NCBI GenBank assembly: GCA_012735355.1
Contig: JAAYHP010000387.1
Location: 1 to 8,849 of the forward strand
DNA: 8,849 bases
DNA from: Lysinibacillus sp.
GTDB lineage: Bacteria; Bacillota; Bacilli; Bacillales_A; Planococcaceae
Direction: 5' to 3'
The notes under the pieces were generated by a model, which ran no database searches, was not told where the DNA came from, and saw nothing but the letters and a program-made list of their open reading frames with translations. Made by a program: the position numbers and the translations under genes. Positions 1 to 8,280 of this stretch are shown piece by piece. The number at the start of each line of letters is the position of its first letter. Within the stretch, counting starts at the first letter, position 1.

Positions 1-2322
1 AGCGTGAAAACAGATTTATTTTTCCCGCTGAAATCAAATTTAAAAGAGATGAGGGAGAAGGCGGATTTATTCGAAAACTTTGTGATTGCTCAAGGAATTT
101 ATGGGGATCGCTGGATGCAAGACAACAGGTGGATGTATAAAAAATATCGAGGCTTAGAATATGTCACGACGAAGCAAACCGATGAAGAAAAACAAATGCA
201 AGCCGTTATCGATGAAATGAAACAATACATACGTACCCCTCTTTTAAAGCTAGAAAAGGAACTTAAAGGAGCGAAAACGGGCCGAGATATAGCAATGGCT
301 TTATATGAATGTATTGAAGAATTACAAGTCTATGACAAGCTTCAAGCTTTAAAAGATAAGGAATTGGAAGCGAATAGATTAGATGAAGCAATGGAGCACG
401 ATCAAGCTTGGAATCGTTGGATCAATGTGTTAGATCAATTTGTCATCATGTTTGGAGAACAGCCTTTAACGTTAGAAGAGGCGGCAAACATATTAGATGA
501 AGGTTACGATACGTTGCAGTTTTCTAAAATACCTCCAGCAGTAGATGAAGTGACGGTTGCAACCGTTGAATTTTCCCGATTTGACAATATGAAAGTTGTA
601 TTTATTATCGGTGTGAATGATGGCGTTTATCCGATGCGCATCGATTATGAAGGGTTAATAAATGATGGCGATCGGGAGTGGTTTGCTGGCATCGATGTAG
701 AACTTTTTCCCTCTTCGAAATATCGCTTGATGGAAGAAAATTTCTTAATGTATCGGGCAATATCCAGCCCAACCTATCGTTTATATGTAACTTTTGCTAG
801 CAGCGATGAAGAAAGTAAAGCGCTACTTCCTTCATTGTATGTGCAGCGTCTACATACTCTATTTGAAGTAGATGGAGAAAAAACGTTGCCTCACAAACGA
901 GTATTGATTGATCCGATAGAAGAATTGGATAAAGGAAACGTTCTTTCATACTTGCGACATCCAAGAACGTCACTAGCCTATTTAATGACCCAGTTAAAAC
1001 AAGCGGAAACAGAAGGATTGGCTAGTGAGTGGCGTGCATTAAAGGCCTTTTATGAGCAAGATCACGAGTGGAGAGAAGTGCTATTGCTCGTTATGCGGCC
1101 GTTACAGCAACAAAAAAAATCAGAAACATTAGCTGAGGAAATAACTGAGCAATTATATGGAAAAGATCTTACATTAAGCGTTTCTCGAATAGAAAAATAT
1201 TACAGTTGTCCTTTCGCCCATTTCGCGAATTACGGATTAAAATTACAGGAACGACAAGAATTTCGTCTAGAAACTTTTGAGATGGGTGACTTATTCCATG
1301 AAGCATTAAAATGGATCTCCATGGAGACGAATCGACTAAACTTACGTTGGAATAAACTCACTCGCGAACAATGTGCTCTTCTTGCCCGAGAAGCGGTAGA
1401 ACGAATCGTGCCGACTTTCTCCCATCAAATATTGCTAAGCAGTTCTCGCTATCGTTATATACAGAGGAAACTTATTCACATCGTTGAAAAAACGATGCTT
1501 GCTTTATCACAACATGCAAAAAATTCTACTTTAAAACCTATAGTAGTAGAAGCTTCCTTAGGTCCGAGCAAAAAGGAGCAATTACCTCCGTTAGAAATTC
1601 CGTTAAAACAAGGGCGGAAAATGCAATTAAGGGGTAGAATTGACCGAATTGACCATGCAAAAGTGGGAGATACTTCTTATTTACGGGTCATTGACTATAA
1701 ATCTTCAAGCAGAGACTTAGATTTAAATGAAGTGTATTACGGCTTGTCTCTCCAATTATTGACCTATTTAGATGTGGCGGTGGAAAATTCCCTCCTTTTA
1801 CTGGAAGAACGTGCAATGCCAGCAGGGGTTTTATACGTTCACGTGCAAAACCCGATTTTAAAAATTGAAAAAGAACTGAACGAAATGCAATTAGAAGAAG
1901 AACGGTTAAAAATGTTTAAAATGAAAGGGTTACTTACGGAAGATAAAGATGCAGTCATTGCGATGGATGACCGGTTAGAAGAGGATGGAAAATCGATTAT
2001 CATACCAGCTTCCATTACGAAAAATCAGGAGTTTTCGAAGACTTCCAAAGTAATACCTCCTGAATCGATGAATGATTTAAGAAGCTTTGTACGCCAAAAA
2101 CATAAAGAAGCGGGATTATCGATTTTAAGCGGGGATACGTCCATTGAACCATATAAATTAAAATCTAAAACAGCTTGCGATTTTTGCCAGTTTAAATCCG
2201 TTTGTCAATTTGACCCGACGGATGGACAGGAATACCGAATATTACAGGCTGATAAGGCACTAAACGTAGTAGAAAAAATTCGAAAGGAGTTGAAAGTGGA
2301 TGAGTCAGCAGATACCAATTAA
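1..2322 (+). CDS. addB: AddB, ATP-dependent helicase/nuclease subunit B (5' end outside window)
   Basis: This is the subunit of the AddAB double-strand-break repair enzyme that carries an inactive helicase fold used for Chi recognition and a RecB-type nuclease cutting the 5'-ended strand. The frame is open from base 1, so the GTG at 4 is not the start. With B. subtilis AddB at about 1,166 residues (from memory), roughly 395 N-terminal residues, including the Walker A region, lie upstream. Numbering from that GTG, residues 180-215 (TVEFSRFDNMKVVFIIGVND) belong to the helicase-like core. The nuclease shows RGRIDRID at 543-550 and the metal-binding IDYKSS at 563-568 (D564, K566). Iron-sulfur cysteines are C402 in YYSCPF and C725, C728 and C734 in the CxxC-x5-C tail; their spacing matches B. 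subtilis C801, C1121, C1124 and C1130. The reading frame is intact to the TAA. It overlaps addA by 23 bases. Assignment is very secure. Confidence 0.97.
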   Translation, partial: SVKTDLFFPLKSNLKEMREKADLFENFVIAQGIYGDRWMQDNRWMYKKYRGLEYVTTKQTDEEKQMQAVIDEMKQYIRTPLLKLEKELKGAKTGRDIAMALYECIEELQVYDKLQALKDKELEANRLDEAMEHDQAWNRWINVLDQFVIMFGEQPLTLEEAANILDEGYDTLQFSKIPPAVDEVTVATVEFSRFDNMKVVFIIGVNDGVYPMRIDYEGLINDGDREWFAGIDVELFPSSKYRLMEENFLMYRAISSPTYRLYVTFASSDEESKALLPSLYVQRLHTLFEVDGEKTLPHKRVLIDPIEELDKGNVLSYLRHPRTSLAYLMTQLKQAETEGLASEWRALKAFYEQDHEWREVLLLVMRPLQQQKKSETLAEEITEQLYGKDLTLSVSRIEKYYSCPFAHFANYGLKLQERQEFRLETFEMGDLFHEALKWISMETNRLNLRWNKLTREQCALLAREAVERIVPTFSHQILLSSSRYRYIQRKLIHIVEKTMLALSQHAKNSTLKPIVVEASLGPSKKEQLPPLEIPLKQGRKMQLRGRIDRIDHAKVGDTSYLRVIDYKSSSRDLDLNEVYYGLSLQLLTYLDVAVENSLLLLEERAMPAGVLYVHVQNPILKIEKELNEMQLEEERLKMFKMKGLLTEDKDAVIAMDDRLEEDGKSIIIPASITKNQEFSKTSKVIPPESMNDLRSFVRQKHKEAGLSILSGDTSIEPYKLKSKTACDFCQFKSVCQFDPTDGQEYRILQADKALNVVEKIRKELKVDESADTN
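2283..2289 (+). promoter_or_regulatory. Ribosome-binding site of addA inside addB
   Basis: AAAGGAG lies 10 bases before the ATG at 2300, within the last codons of addB. It fixes the addA start and implies that ribosomes finishing addB help start addA, consistent with the two subunits being needed in equal amounts. The nearby GTG at 2296 is out of the addA frame. Confidence 0.8.
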
Positions 2323-5300
2323 ACCGAAAGACGTAACGTGGACTCTTGATCAGTGGAAAGCGATTTGGGCAACGGGTCAAGACGTATTAGTTTCCGCTGC
2401 AGCGGGATCAGGGAAAACGGCGGTATTAGTTAACCGAATGATTGAAAAGGTCATTGCGAAGGAAAATCCGATCGATGTGGATGAACTGCTCGTCGTAACT
2501 TTTACAAATGCCTCCGCTGCTGAAATGCGACACCGAATGGCTGATGCCCTTGAAAAAGAAATTGTAAAAAATCCTCACAACCAGCATTTGCGAAAGCAGC
2601 TGAGTTTAGTTAATAAAGCGCAAATTTCCACTTTGCACTCCTTTTGTTTATCGATCGTAAGACAATACGCTTATTTAATCGATATCGACCCAGGTTTTCG
2701 CATTGCTAATGAAGGAGAAATTTCTTTACTTCGAGATGATATTTTAAAAGAAGTGTTAGAAGAAGCTTATAGTGCTGATGATGAAGATGAAGTGAATCGC
2801 ATTTATCGTTTAGTTGATAGCTTTACTTCTGACCGAGACGATCAAGAAATTGAATTGTTAATCGATAAATTGTACGACACTGCCAGAGTTCATCCAGAGC
2901 CGAAAAAATGGCTCCGTTCCCTCGTGGAGCAATATCGATTACCAACGGATATAACTATCGATGATTTGCCCTTTATCGATTCGTTGAAAAGCTCAATCGA
3001 ATTCCAATTAGAAGAGGCTCGTGAGCATATTTTAGCCGTCCGTAAGTTTGCTTTAATGCCCGATGGACCAGCTCCTTACGGGGAAACGGTGGAGCTTGAT
3101 TTAGTTCTCATTCAAGAAGCGCTACGCCGAATTCGTTCTTCTTGGGAAGAGGCTTACGAATTCTTTTCTACATTGAAATGGTCGACGCTAGCCCGTGTGC
3201 AAAAGGATTCCTGCGATGAAGAGTTAAAGAAAAAAGCTCAAGATAAACGAAATAAAGCGAAAAAAATATTAAAAACCATTCAAGACACGTTCTTTGCGAG
3301 AAAGCCGGAAAGATTGATTGAAGAGATACGGCAAATGGCACCAACGATTGAAACGTTAGTGGAACTTGTAGAAAAATTTGTGGAGAAATTTAAACAGGCA
3401 AAGTTAGAAAAAGCGATAGTAGATTTTTCTGACTTGGAGCATTTCGCTTTGGAAATCTTGACGGTGGAAGAAGATGGAGAATTGAAACCTTCTCCCGTTG
3501 CTCTTGAATACAGACAGCGGTTTAAAGAAGTCCTTGTCGATGAATATCAAGATACAAATATGTTGCAAGAAACGATTTTACAGCTTGTAAAAAGCGGAAA
3601 CGAAGCAAACGGGAATTTATTCATGGTAGGGGATGTGAAGCAGTCCATTTATCGTTTCCGTTTAGCGGAGCCGATGTTATTTTTAAATAAATATTTAACC
3701 TTTGAAGAAGAGCCGAAATCGAGCGGTTTAAAAATTGACTTAAATGCCAACTTCCGCAGTCGAAAAGAAGTCCTTCACGGTACAAACTATATATTTGAAC
3801 AAATTATGGGTGAAAAGGTTGGGGAGATTGTTTATGACGAAAAAGCCGCATTAAAACCAGGAGCTCCTTACAATGATGTGGAGGTACCGGTAGAATTAGC
3901 GATTATTTATGAAGAAGAGCCGGAACAATCTCCTCAAGAGGATGAAGAAGAGGATGTAGACATTTTTATTCAAGAAGAAATGAAAAAATCTCAGCAAGAA
4001 GCTCGTTACATTATTCAAAGAATACGGGAAATGATCGATGGTGGGATGACGATTTACGATACGAAACAAAAGGACCCGGCAAAACGCATGCGTCCAATAC
4101 GTTATAGCGATATCGTAATCTTAATGCGTTCCATGACTTGGTCAAATGATATTATCGAAGAATTTAAGGCAGCGGATATCCCGTTATATGCAGAAAGTTC
4201 AAAAGGCTATTTTGAAGCATTAGAAGTCATGGTCATGATCAATATTTTAAAGGTGATTGACAATCCGTACCAAGACATTCCTTTAGCATCCGTCCTTCGA
4301 GCACCTTTTGTTGGCTTAACGGAAAATGAAATGGCGCGGATTCGTTTAGCAAATCAAAATGCACCTTTTTATGAAGCGGTGAAAAAGTTTGTGGATGAAG
4401 AAGGTTCCGGCTTAGATGTATCGACACAAGATAAGCTTGTGACGTTTTTAAAGCAGCTTGACAATTGGCGTGACCTTGCTCGTCGCGGCAGCCTTTCCGA
4501 TTTAATTTGGCAAATTTATTTAGATACGAACTATTATGAAATGGTTGGGGCGATGTCTAACGGCAAACAACGACAAGCCAATTTAAGAACGTTACATGAC
4601 CGGGCGCTATCCTTTGAAAAGTCTTCTTTCCGAGGTCTGTTCCGTTTCCTTCGTTTTATTGATCGAATGAAGTCACGAGGAGAAGATTTAGGGGTGGCGA
4701 AATCCATTGGTGAGAAGGACGATGTCGTTCGGTTAGTGACGATCCACTCTTCGAAAGGTTTGGAATACCCGGTCGTATTTGTTGCGGGATTAGGCAGTCG
4801 CTTTAATGAAATGGATTTTAATCAAAATTATTTATTTGACCAACAGTACGGACTTGCCGTGAAAGCGATCGATCCTGAAAAGCGTATAATTTTCACTTCT
4901 TTGCCTTTTTTAGCGATGAAAGAGAAGAAAAAGCTCGAAATGAAAGCGGAAGAAATGCGGATATTGTATGTGGCGATGACTCGGGCAAAGGAAAGGCTCA
5001 TTCTTGTTGGCTCTGTGAAAGATTGGGAGAAAACGAGACAAACGTGGTGTGAAATGCAAAGCTTACCGACGGACGCAATGCTTCCTGATTATGTGAGAGC
5101 CCGGGCAAGAAATTATCTCGATTGGATTGGCCCTGCCATTAGTCGTCACGAGAGTTTCAAAGAGTTTAGTTTTGAAGATTATACGCCGATTCCTCACCCA
5201 TCTCTTTGGAAAGTAAGAGCCATTTCCAATACATCCTTTTCAAAAAAGCAAGATGAATTGGCGGAGCAAGATCAAGAAAGCGATCGTTTAGAAGTGGATG

Positions 5301-6031
5301 AAAATTTGCTTGAAGAATTAAAGCATCGCTTTCAATATCGATATCCATATGAACAATCAACGAAGAAAAAATCAAAAACGAGCGTATCAGAAATGAAACG
5401 TATTGAACAATTACAACAAAACGAAGAGGAAGAAATTCCTTACGCCCATCTTTTAAAACGAGGAACGTCTTTCGTGAAACGGCCGATGTTTAAGCAAGAA
5501 AAACAATTGTCTGCGACAGAAGTCGGAACGGTCGTCCATACGGTCATGCAACATGTGCCTCAAGAAGGATTTATGAATGGGGAAGAAGTGGAGAAATTCC
5601 TTTGGCAGCTAGTTGTAAAACAATTGATTACAGAAGAAGAAATGAAAGTGGTTGAAATAGAAAAAATTATTCAATTTTTCTCCACACCGATAGGAAGACG
5701 TTTTAAAAATGCAAAAAGGCTCTTTAGGGAAGTTCCTTTTACGTTAAGCATAACCGACTCAGAAGGAGATGCTCAAATCGTTCAAGGGATTATCGATTGT
5801 TTAATGGAAGACGAAGAAGGGAAATGGGTATTAGTCGATTATAAAACGGATCAAATCTTACCAGCTTTTCAGGAAGAAGAGGCTCTTCTTCAAGAAATGA
5901 CGAAGCGTTATGGTGTGCAAATTCGCATCTATTCAGAAGCCATCGAGATGATTTTGCGTGTGAAAGTGGATGAAAAGGTTCTTTATTTATTTAATGCAGG
6001 AAAAGAAATTCAAATGGAACCTTCCCGTTGA
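2300..6031 (+). CDS. addA: AddA, ATP-dependent helicase/nuclease subunit A
   Basis: This is the motor subunit of AddAB: a 3'-5' superfamily 1A helicase with a C-terminal nuclease that cuts the 3'-ended strand until Chi is met. At 1,243 residues it is close to B. subtilis AddA (about 1,232). Motifs visible in order: Q motif around Q18 (TLDQW); Walker A AAAGSGKT with K39 and T40; FTNASAAEM; STLHSF; Walker B DEYQD at 414-418; GDVKQSIYRFR at 444-454; NFRS at 484-487; TIHSSKGLEYPVVFVAG from 814; EEMRILYVAMTRAKERL from 884. The nuclease has GTVVHTVMQH (H1080), GIID (D1166) and VDYKTD (D1180, K1182, the counterpart of B. subtilis D1172). All key residues are present, so both activities should be intact. 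An acidic stretch at 538-560 lies in the region after motif IV. The start is supported by AAAGGAG and by the N-terminal match to B. subtilis. Confidence 0.98.
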   Translation: MSQQIPIKPKDVTWTLDQWKAIWATGQDVLVSAAAGSGKTAVLVNRMIEKVIAKENPIDVDELLVVTFTNASAAEMRHRMADALEKEIVKNPHNQHLRKQLSLVNKAQISTLHSFCLSIVRQYAYLIDIDPGFRIANEGEISLLRDDILKEVLEEAYSADDEDEVNRIYRLVDSFTSDRDDQEIELLIDKLYDTARVHPEPKKWLRSLVEQYRLPTDITIDDLPFIDSLKSSIEFQLEEAREHILAVRKFALMPDGPAPYGETVELDLVLIQEALRRIRSSWEEAYEFFSTLKWSTLARVQKDSCDEELKKKAQDKRNKAKKILKTIQDTFFARKPERLIEEIRQMAPTIETLVELVEKFVEKFKQAKLEKAIVDFSDLEHFALEILTVEEDGELKPSPVALEYRQRFKEVLVDEYQDTNMLQETILQLVKSGNEANGNLFMVGDVKQSIYRFRLAEPMLFLNKYLTFEEEPKSSGLKIDLNANFRSRKEVLHGTNYIFEQIMGEKVGEIVYDEKAALKPGAPYNDVEVPVELAIIYEEEPEQSPQEDEEEDVDIFIQEEMKKSQQEARYIIQRIREMIDGGMTIYDTKQKDPAKRMRPIRYSDIVILMRSMTWSNDIIEEFKAADIPLYAESSKGYFEALEVMVMINILKVIDNPYQDIPLASVLRAPFVGLTENEMARIRLANQNAPFYEAVKKFVDEEGSGLDVSTQDKLVTFLKQLDNWRDLARRGSLSDLIWQIYLDTNYYEMVGAMSNGKQRQANLRTLHDRALSFEKSSFRGLFRFLRFIDRMKSRGEDLGVAKSIGEKDDVVRLVTIHSSKGLEYPVVFVAGLGSRFNEMDFNQNYLFDQQYGLAVKAIDPEKRIIFTSLPFLAMKEKKKLEMKAEEMRILYVAMTRAKERLILVGSVKDWEKTRQTWCEMQSLPTDAMLPDYVRARARNYLDWIGPAISRHESFKEFSFEDYTPIPHPSLWKVRAISNTSFSKKQDELAEQDQESDRLEVDENLLEELKHRFQYRYPYEQSTKKKSKTSVSEMKRIEQLQQNEEEEIPYAHLLKRGTSFVKRPMFKQEKQLSATEVGTVVHTVMQHVPQEGFMNGEEVEKFLWQLVVKQLITEEEMKVVEIEKIIQFFSTPIGRRFKNAKRLFREVPFTLSITDSEGDAQIVQGIIDCLMEDEEGKWVLVDYKTDQILPAFQEEEALLQEMTKRYGVQIRIYSEAIEMILRVKVDEKVLYLFNAGKEIQMEPSR

Positions 6032-6102
6032 AAAAATTCGACAAAAATCTTGTAACCTATAAATATTCGTGATAGTTTTAGGGTATTTAGGAGGTCGAAT
6101 TT

Positions 6103-7272
6103 ATGTTTCAACCAACGACTTTGGATGAAAGAGTTCACACGCTGGATATAATACGGGGAGTTAGTTTGCTTGGCATATTGTTAGTCAATATGCTAGCATT
6201 TTCCCTCCCCCTTCCACATATTCTCGATTTACATAGTTGGTTTACGGATATACACGATGTGCTTACGTATCAAACGTTAGATATTTATGTGCAAGGGAGT
6301 TTTTATCCTTTATTTTCTATGCTTTTTGGCTATGGATTAGCGATGCAATGGATGAAAGCGGAGAATAAAGGGGTAAACTTTTATCGCTCTGCACCGAAAC
6401 GCCTCGTTGTACTTTTTGTAATCGGCTTGTTCCACGCTTTCCTCATTTGGTGGGGAGATATTATTACGATGTACGCTTTTTGCGGCATTATATTAATGTT
6501 ATTTATGAAATTAAGAAGTGGATGGCTTTTGACTTGTGCTCTTGTCATTAATGGAACGATGCATCTATTTATGATTTTTTTACTCCTATTGTTTGGAGGA
6601 AATAATGAATTTGAAACGCCGCATATTGACATCGTAGCTATCAATGATGCTATTACAGCATATGGAACGGGAACTTGGGTAGATGCTTTTATGCAGCGAC
6701 TTAATGATTTATCTGTTCAAATGCATCCGAGCATGTGGATTACAGCTTTGTTTACCATTTTACCGTACATGTTGCTAGGTGCTGCTGCAGCTAAATGGCG
6801 TTTAGTGGAACGGGCAAAAGCATTGAAAGCTATATGGATTGGGCTAGCGGTTGTTTGTGTTGCCGCTGGGCTATTCATGAAAAGTGTACCTTTTCATGTA
6901 ACACGGACTTATTTACTAGAATATATACGAGTGTATATTGGTGGACCGGTCTTGGCTGTTGGCTATGGGGCTGTCATTGTAGCAATCTGCCTCATTCCTT
7001 TTATGCCTAAACTGTTAAGTCCCATTGCAAAAGCTGGACGCATGTCTTTAACTTTATATATTATGCAATCGATTGTTTGCACTTTATTATTTTATAATTT
7101 TGGTCTTGGGCTTTATGGAAAAGTGGATGTAGCAACGTCTATCGTTATTGGGATTGGCATTTATATTATTCAATTAGCTATTGCCGAATTGTGGTTTATT
7201 AAATTTAAGCAAGGACCACTTGAGTCAATAGTGAAACGATTCACTTATGGAAAAATAGTTTCAGAAAAGTAA
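6103..7272 (+). CDS. DUF418 family multi-pass membrane protein
   Basis: A 389-residue, strongly hydrophobic protein with about ten predicted membrane segments (near 15-33, 63-82, 98-116, 118-136, 141-164, 212-230, 242-259, 281-300, 313-334 and 344-366). The N-terminal LDIIRGVSLLGILLVNM (14-30) is the signature of DUF418 proteins such as E. coli YeiB and B. subtilis YxaH and YrkO; related membrane acyltransferase-like families share it. The C-terminal DUF418 domain shows GRMSLTLYIMQS (312-323) and the closing FKQGPLES...RFTYGK (368-384). Family membership is clear, but the biochemical role is not known; transport or acyl transfer is only conjecture. The start is set by a near-perfect AGGAGGT (6089-6095), 7 bases before ATG. 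It lies 71 bases after addA with no terminator between them, so read-through from addBA is possible. B. subtilis has sbcD in this position. Confidence 0.9.
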   Translation: MFQPTTLDERVHTLDIIRGVSLLGILLVNMLAFSLPLPHILDLHSWFTDIHDVLTYQTLDIYVQGSFYPLFSMLFGYGLAMQWMKAENKGVNFYRSAPKRLVVLFVIGLFHAFLIWWGDIITMYAFCGIILMLFMKLRSGWLLTCALVINGTMHLFMIFLLLLFGGNNEFETPHIDIVAINDAITAYGTGTWVDAFMQRLNDLSVQMHPSMWITALFTILPYMLLGAAAAKWRLVERAKALKAIWIGLAVVCVAAGLFMKSVPFHVTRTYLLEYIRVYIGGPVLAVGYGAVIVAICLIPFMPKLLSPIAKAGRMSLTLYIMQSIVCTLLFYNFGLGLYGKVDVATSIVIGIGIYIIQLAIAELWFIKFKQGPLESIVKRFTYGKIVSEK

Positions 7273-7276
7273 TAAA

Positions 7277-7300
7277 TTGAAAAGGATTTCATGCTAATAT
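7277..7300 (+). promoter_or_regulatory. Possible promoter of yisK (weak)
   Basis: Two overlapping signals are seen just after the DUF418 stop. TGCTAATAT (7292-7300) looks like an extended -10 element, with a TTGAAA at 7277-7282 that is too close (12 bases) to act as a normal -35. AAAGGATTT at 7281-7289 matches the -35 consensus of SigH, the sigma factor reported for B. subtilis yisK, but no matching GAAT-type -10 follows at the expected distance. A promoter in this gap is likely because yisK is a separate function; its exact form is unsure. Confidence 0.3.
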
Positions 7301-7307
7301 GGTACTA

Positions 7308-7330
7308 AAACTACTTGGTTTGCGTAGTTT
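7308..7330 (+). repeat. Perfect 7-bp inverted repeat upstream of yisK (possible operator)
   Basis: AAACTAC (7308-7314) and GTAGTTT (7324-7330) are exact reverse complements separated by 9 bases. No T-run follows, so it is not an intrinsic terminator. It lies just downstream of the putative yisK promoter and 40 bases before the start codon, a position suited to a repressor site or to a small hairpin in the leader. The binding factor is unknown. Confidence 0.45.
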
Positions 7331-7370
7331 CAAATAAAGAACTTGTGAAAATGAAAAGGAGCTATTCATA

Positions 7371-8273
7371 ATGAAAATTTTATCCTTTAATTTCAACGAT
7401 CAAGTAAAGTTTGGTCCAAAGGTGAAAAAAGAAGAAGCGGTGTGGGATGTACTTGCCATTCAAGAAAGCTTTCAAGTACTATCGTCTTTCCCTCTAACAA
7501 TCTTTGAAGGAATCACTTTAGGGTATGATTTTGTGGAAAAGATTAGAAGATTAGTAGAAGTGGCTGAAAGGTCAGAAAATGTAGAGCAATTTAAGTTATC
7601 ATTTAACGAAATTGAATGGTTATCACCTATTCCACGAACACCAAAAAACATTTTATGTGTTGCCAAAAACTACGATAAGCATGCAAAAGAAATGGGAGTA
7701 GAAGCTGCTCCATCAGATTTAGTCATTTTCACAAAATCACCGACGACAATTGCTGCAGATCACGAAGTTTTACCAATCCATGAAGATAAAACTGACTTCC
7801 TCGATTATGAGGGAGAGCTGGCGGTGGTGATTGGGAAAGAAGGCAAAAATATTCCTGAAAGACTAGCTTATGATTATATTTTTGGATATACGATTGCTAA
7901 CGACTTAACAGCACGCGATATTCAAGAACGACATCAACAATATTTTTTAGGTAAAAGTTTAGAGAGAACTTGTCCAATGGGGCCTTATCTTGTGACAAAA
8001 GATGAAATTCCTAATCCGCAAAATTTAACGGTTGTAACGAAAGTGAATGGTGAAGTTCGCCAAAATGGAAATACGGATGAAATGATGTTCCCTGTAGATC
8101 GATTGATTTCAATTTTATCCCATCATGTAACATTGGAACCTGGAGATGTCATTTTAACAGGAACACCTGCAGGAGTAGGAAAGGGAATGAATCCTCCACG
8201 TCGATTAAAATCAGGTGATGAAGTGAAAATTTCCATTGAAGGAATTGGTACATTAACGAATCGTTTTGAATGA
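7371..8273 (+). CDS. yisK: YisK-like fumarylacetoacetate hydrolase family protein (oxaloacetate decarboxylase)
   Basis: A 300-residue soluble enzyme that aligns along its whole length with B. subtilis YisK (301 residues, recalled from memory). YisK is reported to decarboxylate oxaloacetate with a divalent metal and to localise with the cytoskeletal protein Mbl, affecting cell width. The FAH fold is shown by ILCVAKNYDKHAKEMG, FTKSPTT, the metal-binding DYEGELAVVIGK (E147 and E149) and ANDLTARDIQERHQQYFLGKS (D178), matching YisK E148, E150 and D179. TCPMGP and DVILTGTPAGVGKGM follow. The N-terminal 90 residues are less conserved, and the lid glutamate (YisK E30) falls near Q31/E32. AAAAGGAG (7354-7361) lies 9 bases before ATG. 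The gene ends in a strong terminator. A related FAH activity, such as acylpyruvase, cannot be excluded, but YisK is the best match. Confidence 0.93.
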   Translation: MKILSFNFNDQVKFGPKVKKEEAVWDVLAIQESFQVLSSFPLTIFEGITLGYDFVEKIRRLVEVAERSENVEQFKLSFNEIEWLSPIPRTPKNILCVAKNYDKHAKEMGVEAAPSDLVIFTKSPTTIAADHEVLPIHEDKTDFLDYEGELAVVIGKEGKNIPERLAYDYIFGYTIANDLTARDIQERHQQYFLGKSLERTCPMGPYLVTKDEIPNPQNLTVVTKVNGEVRQNGNTDEMMFPVDRLISILSHHVTLEPGDVILTGTPAGVGKGMNPPRRLKSGDEVKISIEGIGTLTNRFE

Positions 8274-8280
8274 GAGGAAC

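Noticed and set aside
4..6. GTG as a possible start of addB
   Set aside because: The frame is open through base 1 and the protein would lack about a third of the family's length. The window simply begins inside the gene.
1637..1654. Tandem 9-base repeat GAATTGACC in addB
   Set aside because: It encodes the conserved nuclease motif RIDRID, so protein sequence explains it.
6038..6086. Promoter for the DUF418 gene: TCGACA with TATAAA, or GGGTAT as a SigB -10
   Set aside because: TCGACA (6038-6043) and TATAAA (6058-6063) are only 14 bases apart, and alternative -10 hexamers at correct spacing are poor. GGGTAT (6081-6086) has no GTTT at the SigB distance. Whether this gene has its own promoter remains open.
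6381..6644. 87-codon minus-strand frame opposite the DUF418 gene
   Set aside because: It is a shadow of the + strand gene, with no recognisable domain or ribosome-binding site.
6795..7010. 71-codon + strand frame within the DUF418 gene
   Set aside because: It lies wholly inside a well-supported gene in another frame, lacks a ribosome-binding site, and has an unnatural Cys/Trp-rich composition.
7351..7371. Six-codon reading frame (MKRSYS) ending in TAATG at the yisK start
   Set aside because: It has no ribosome-binding site and overlaps the yisK Shine-Dalgarno sequence, so it is probably chance.
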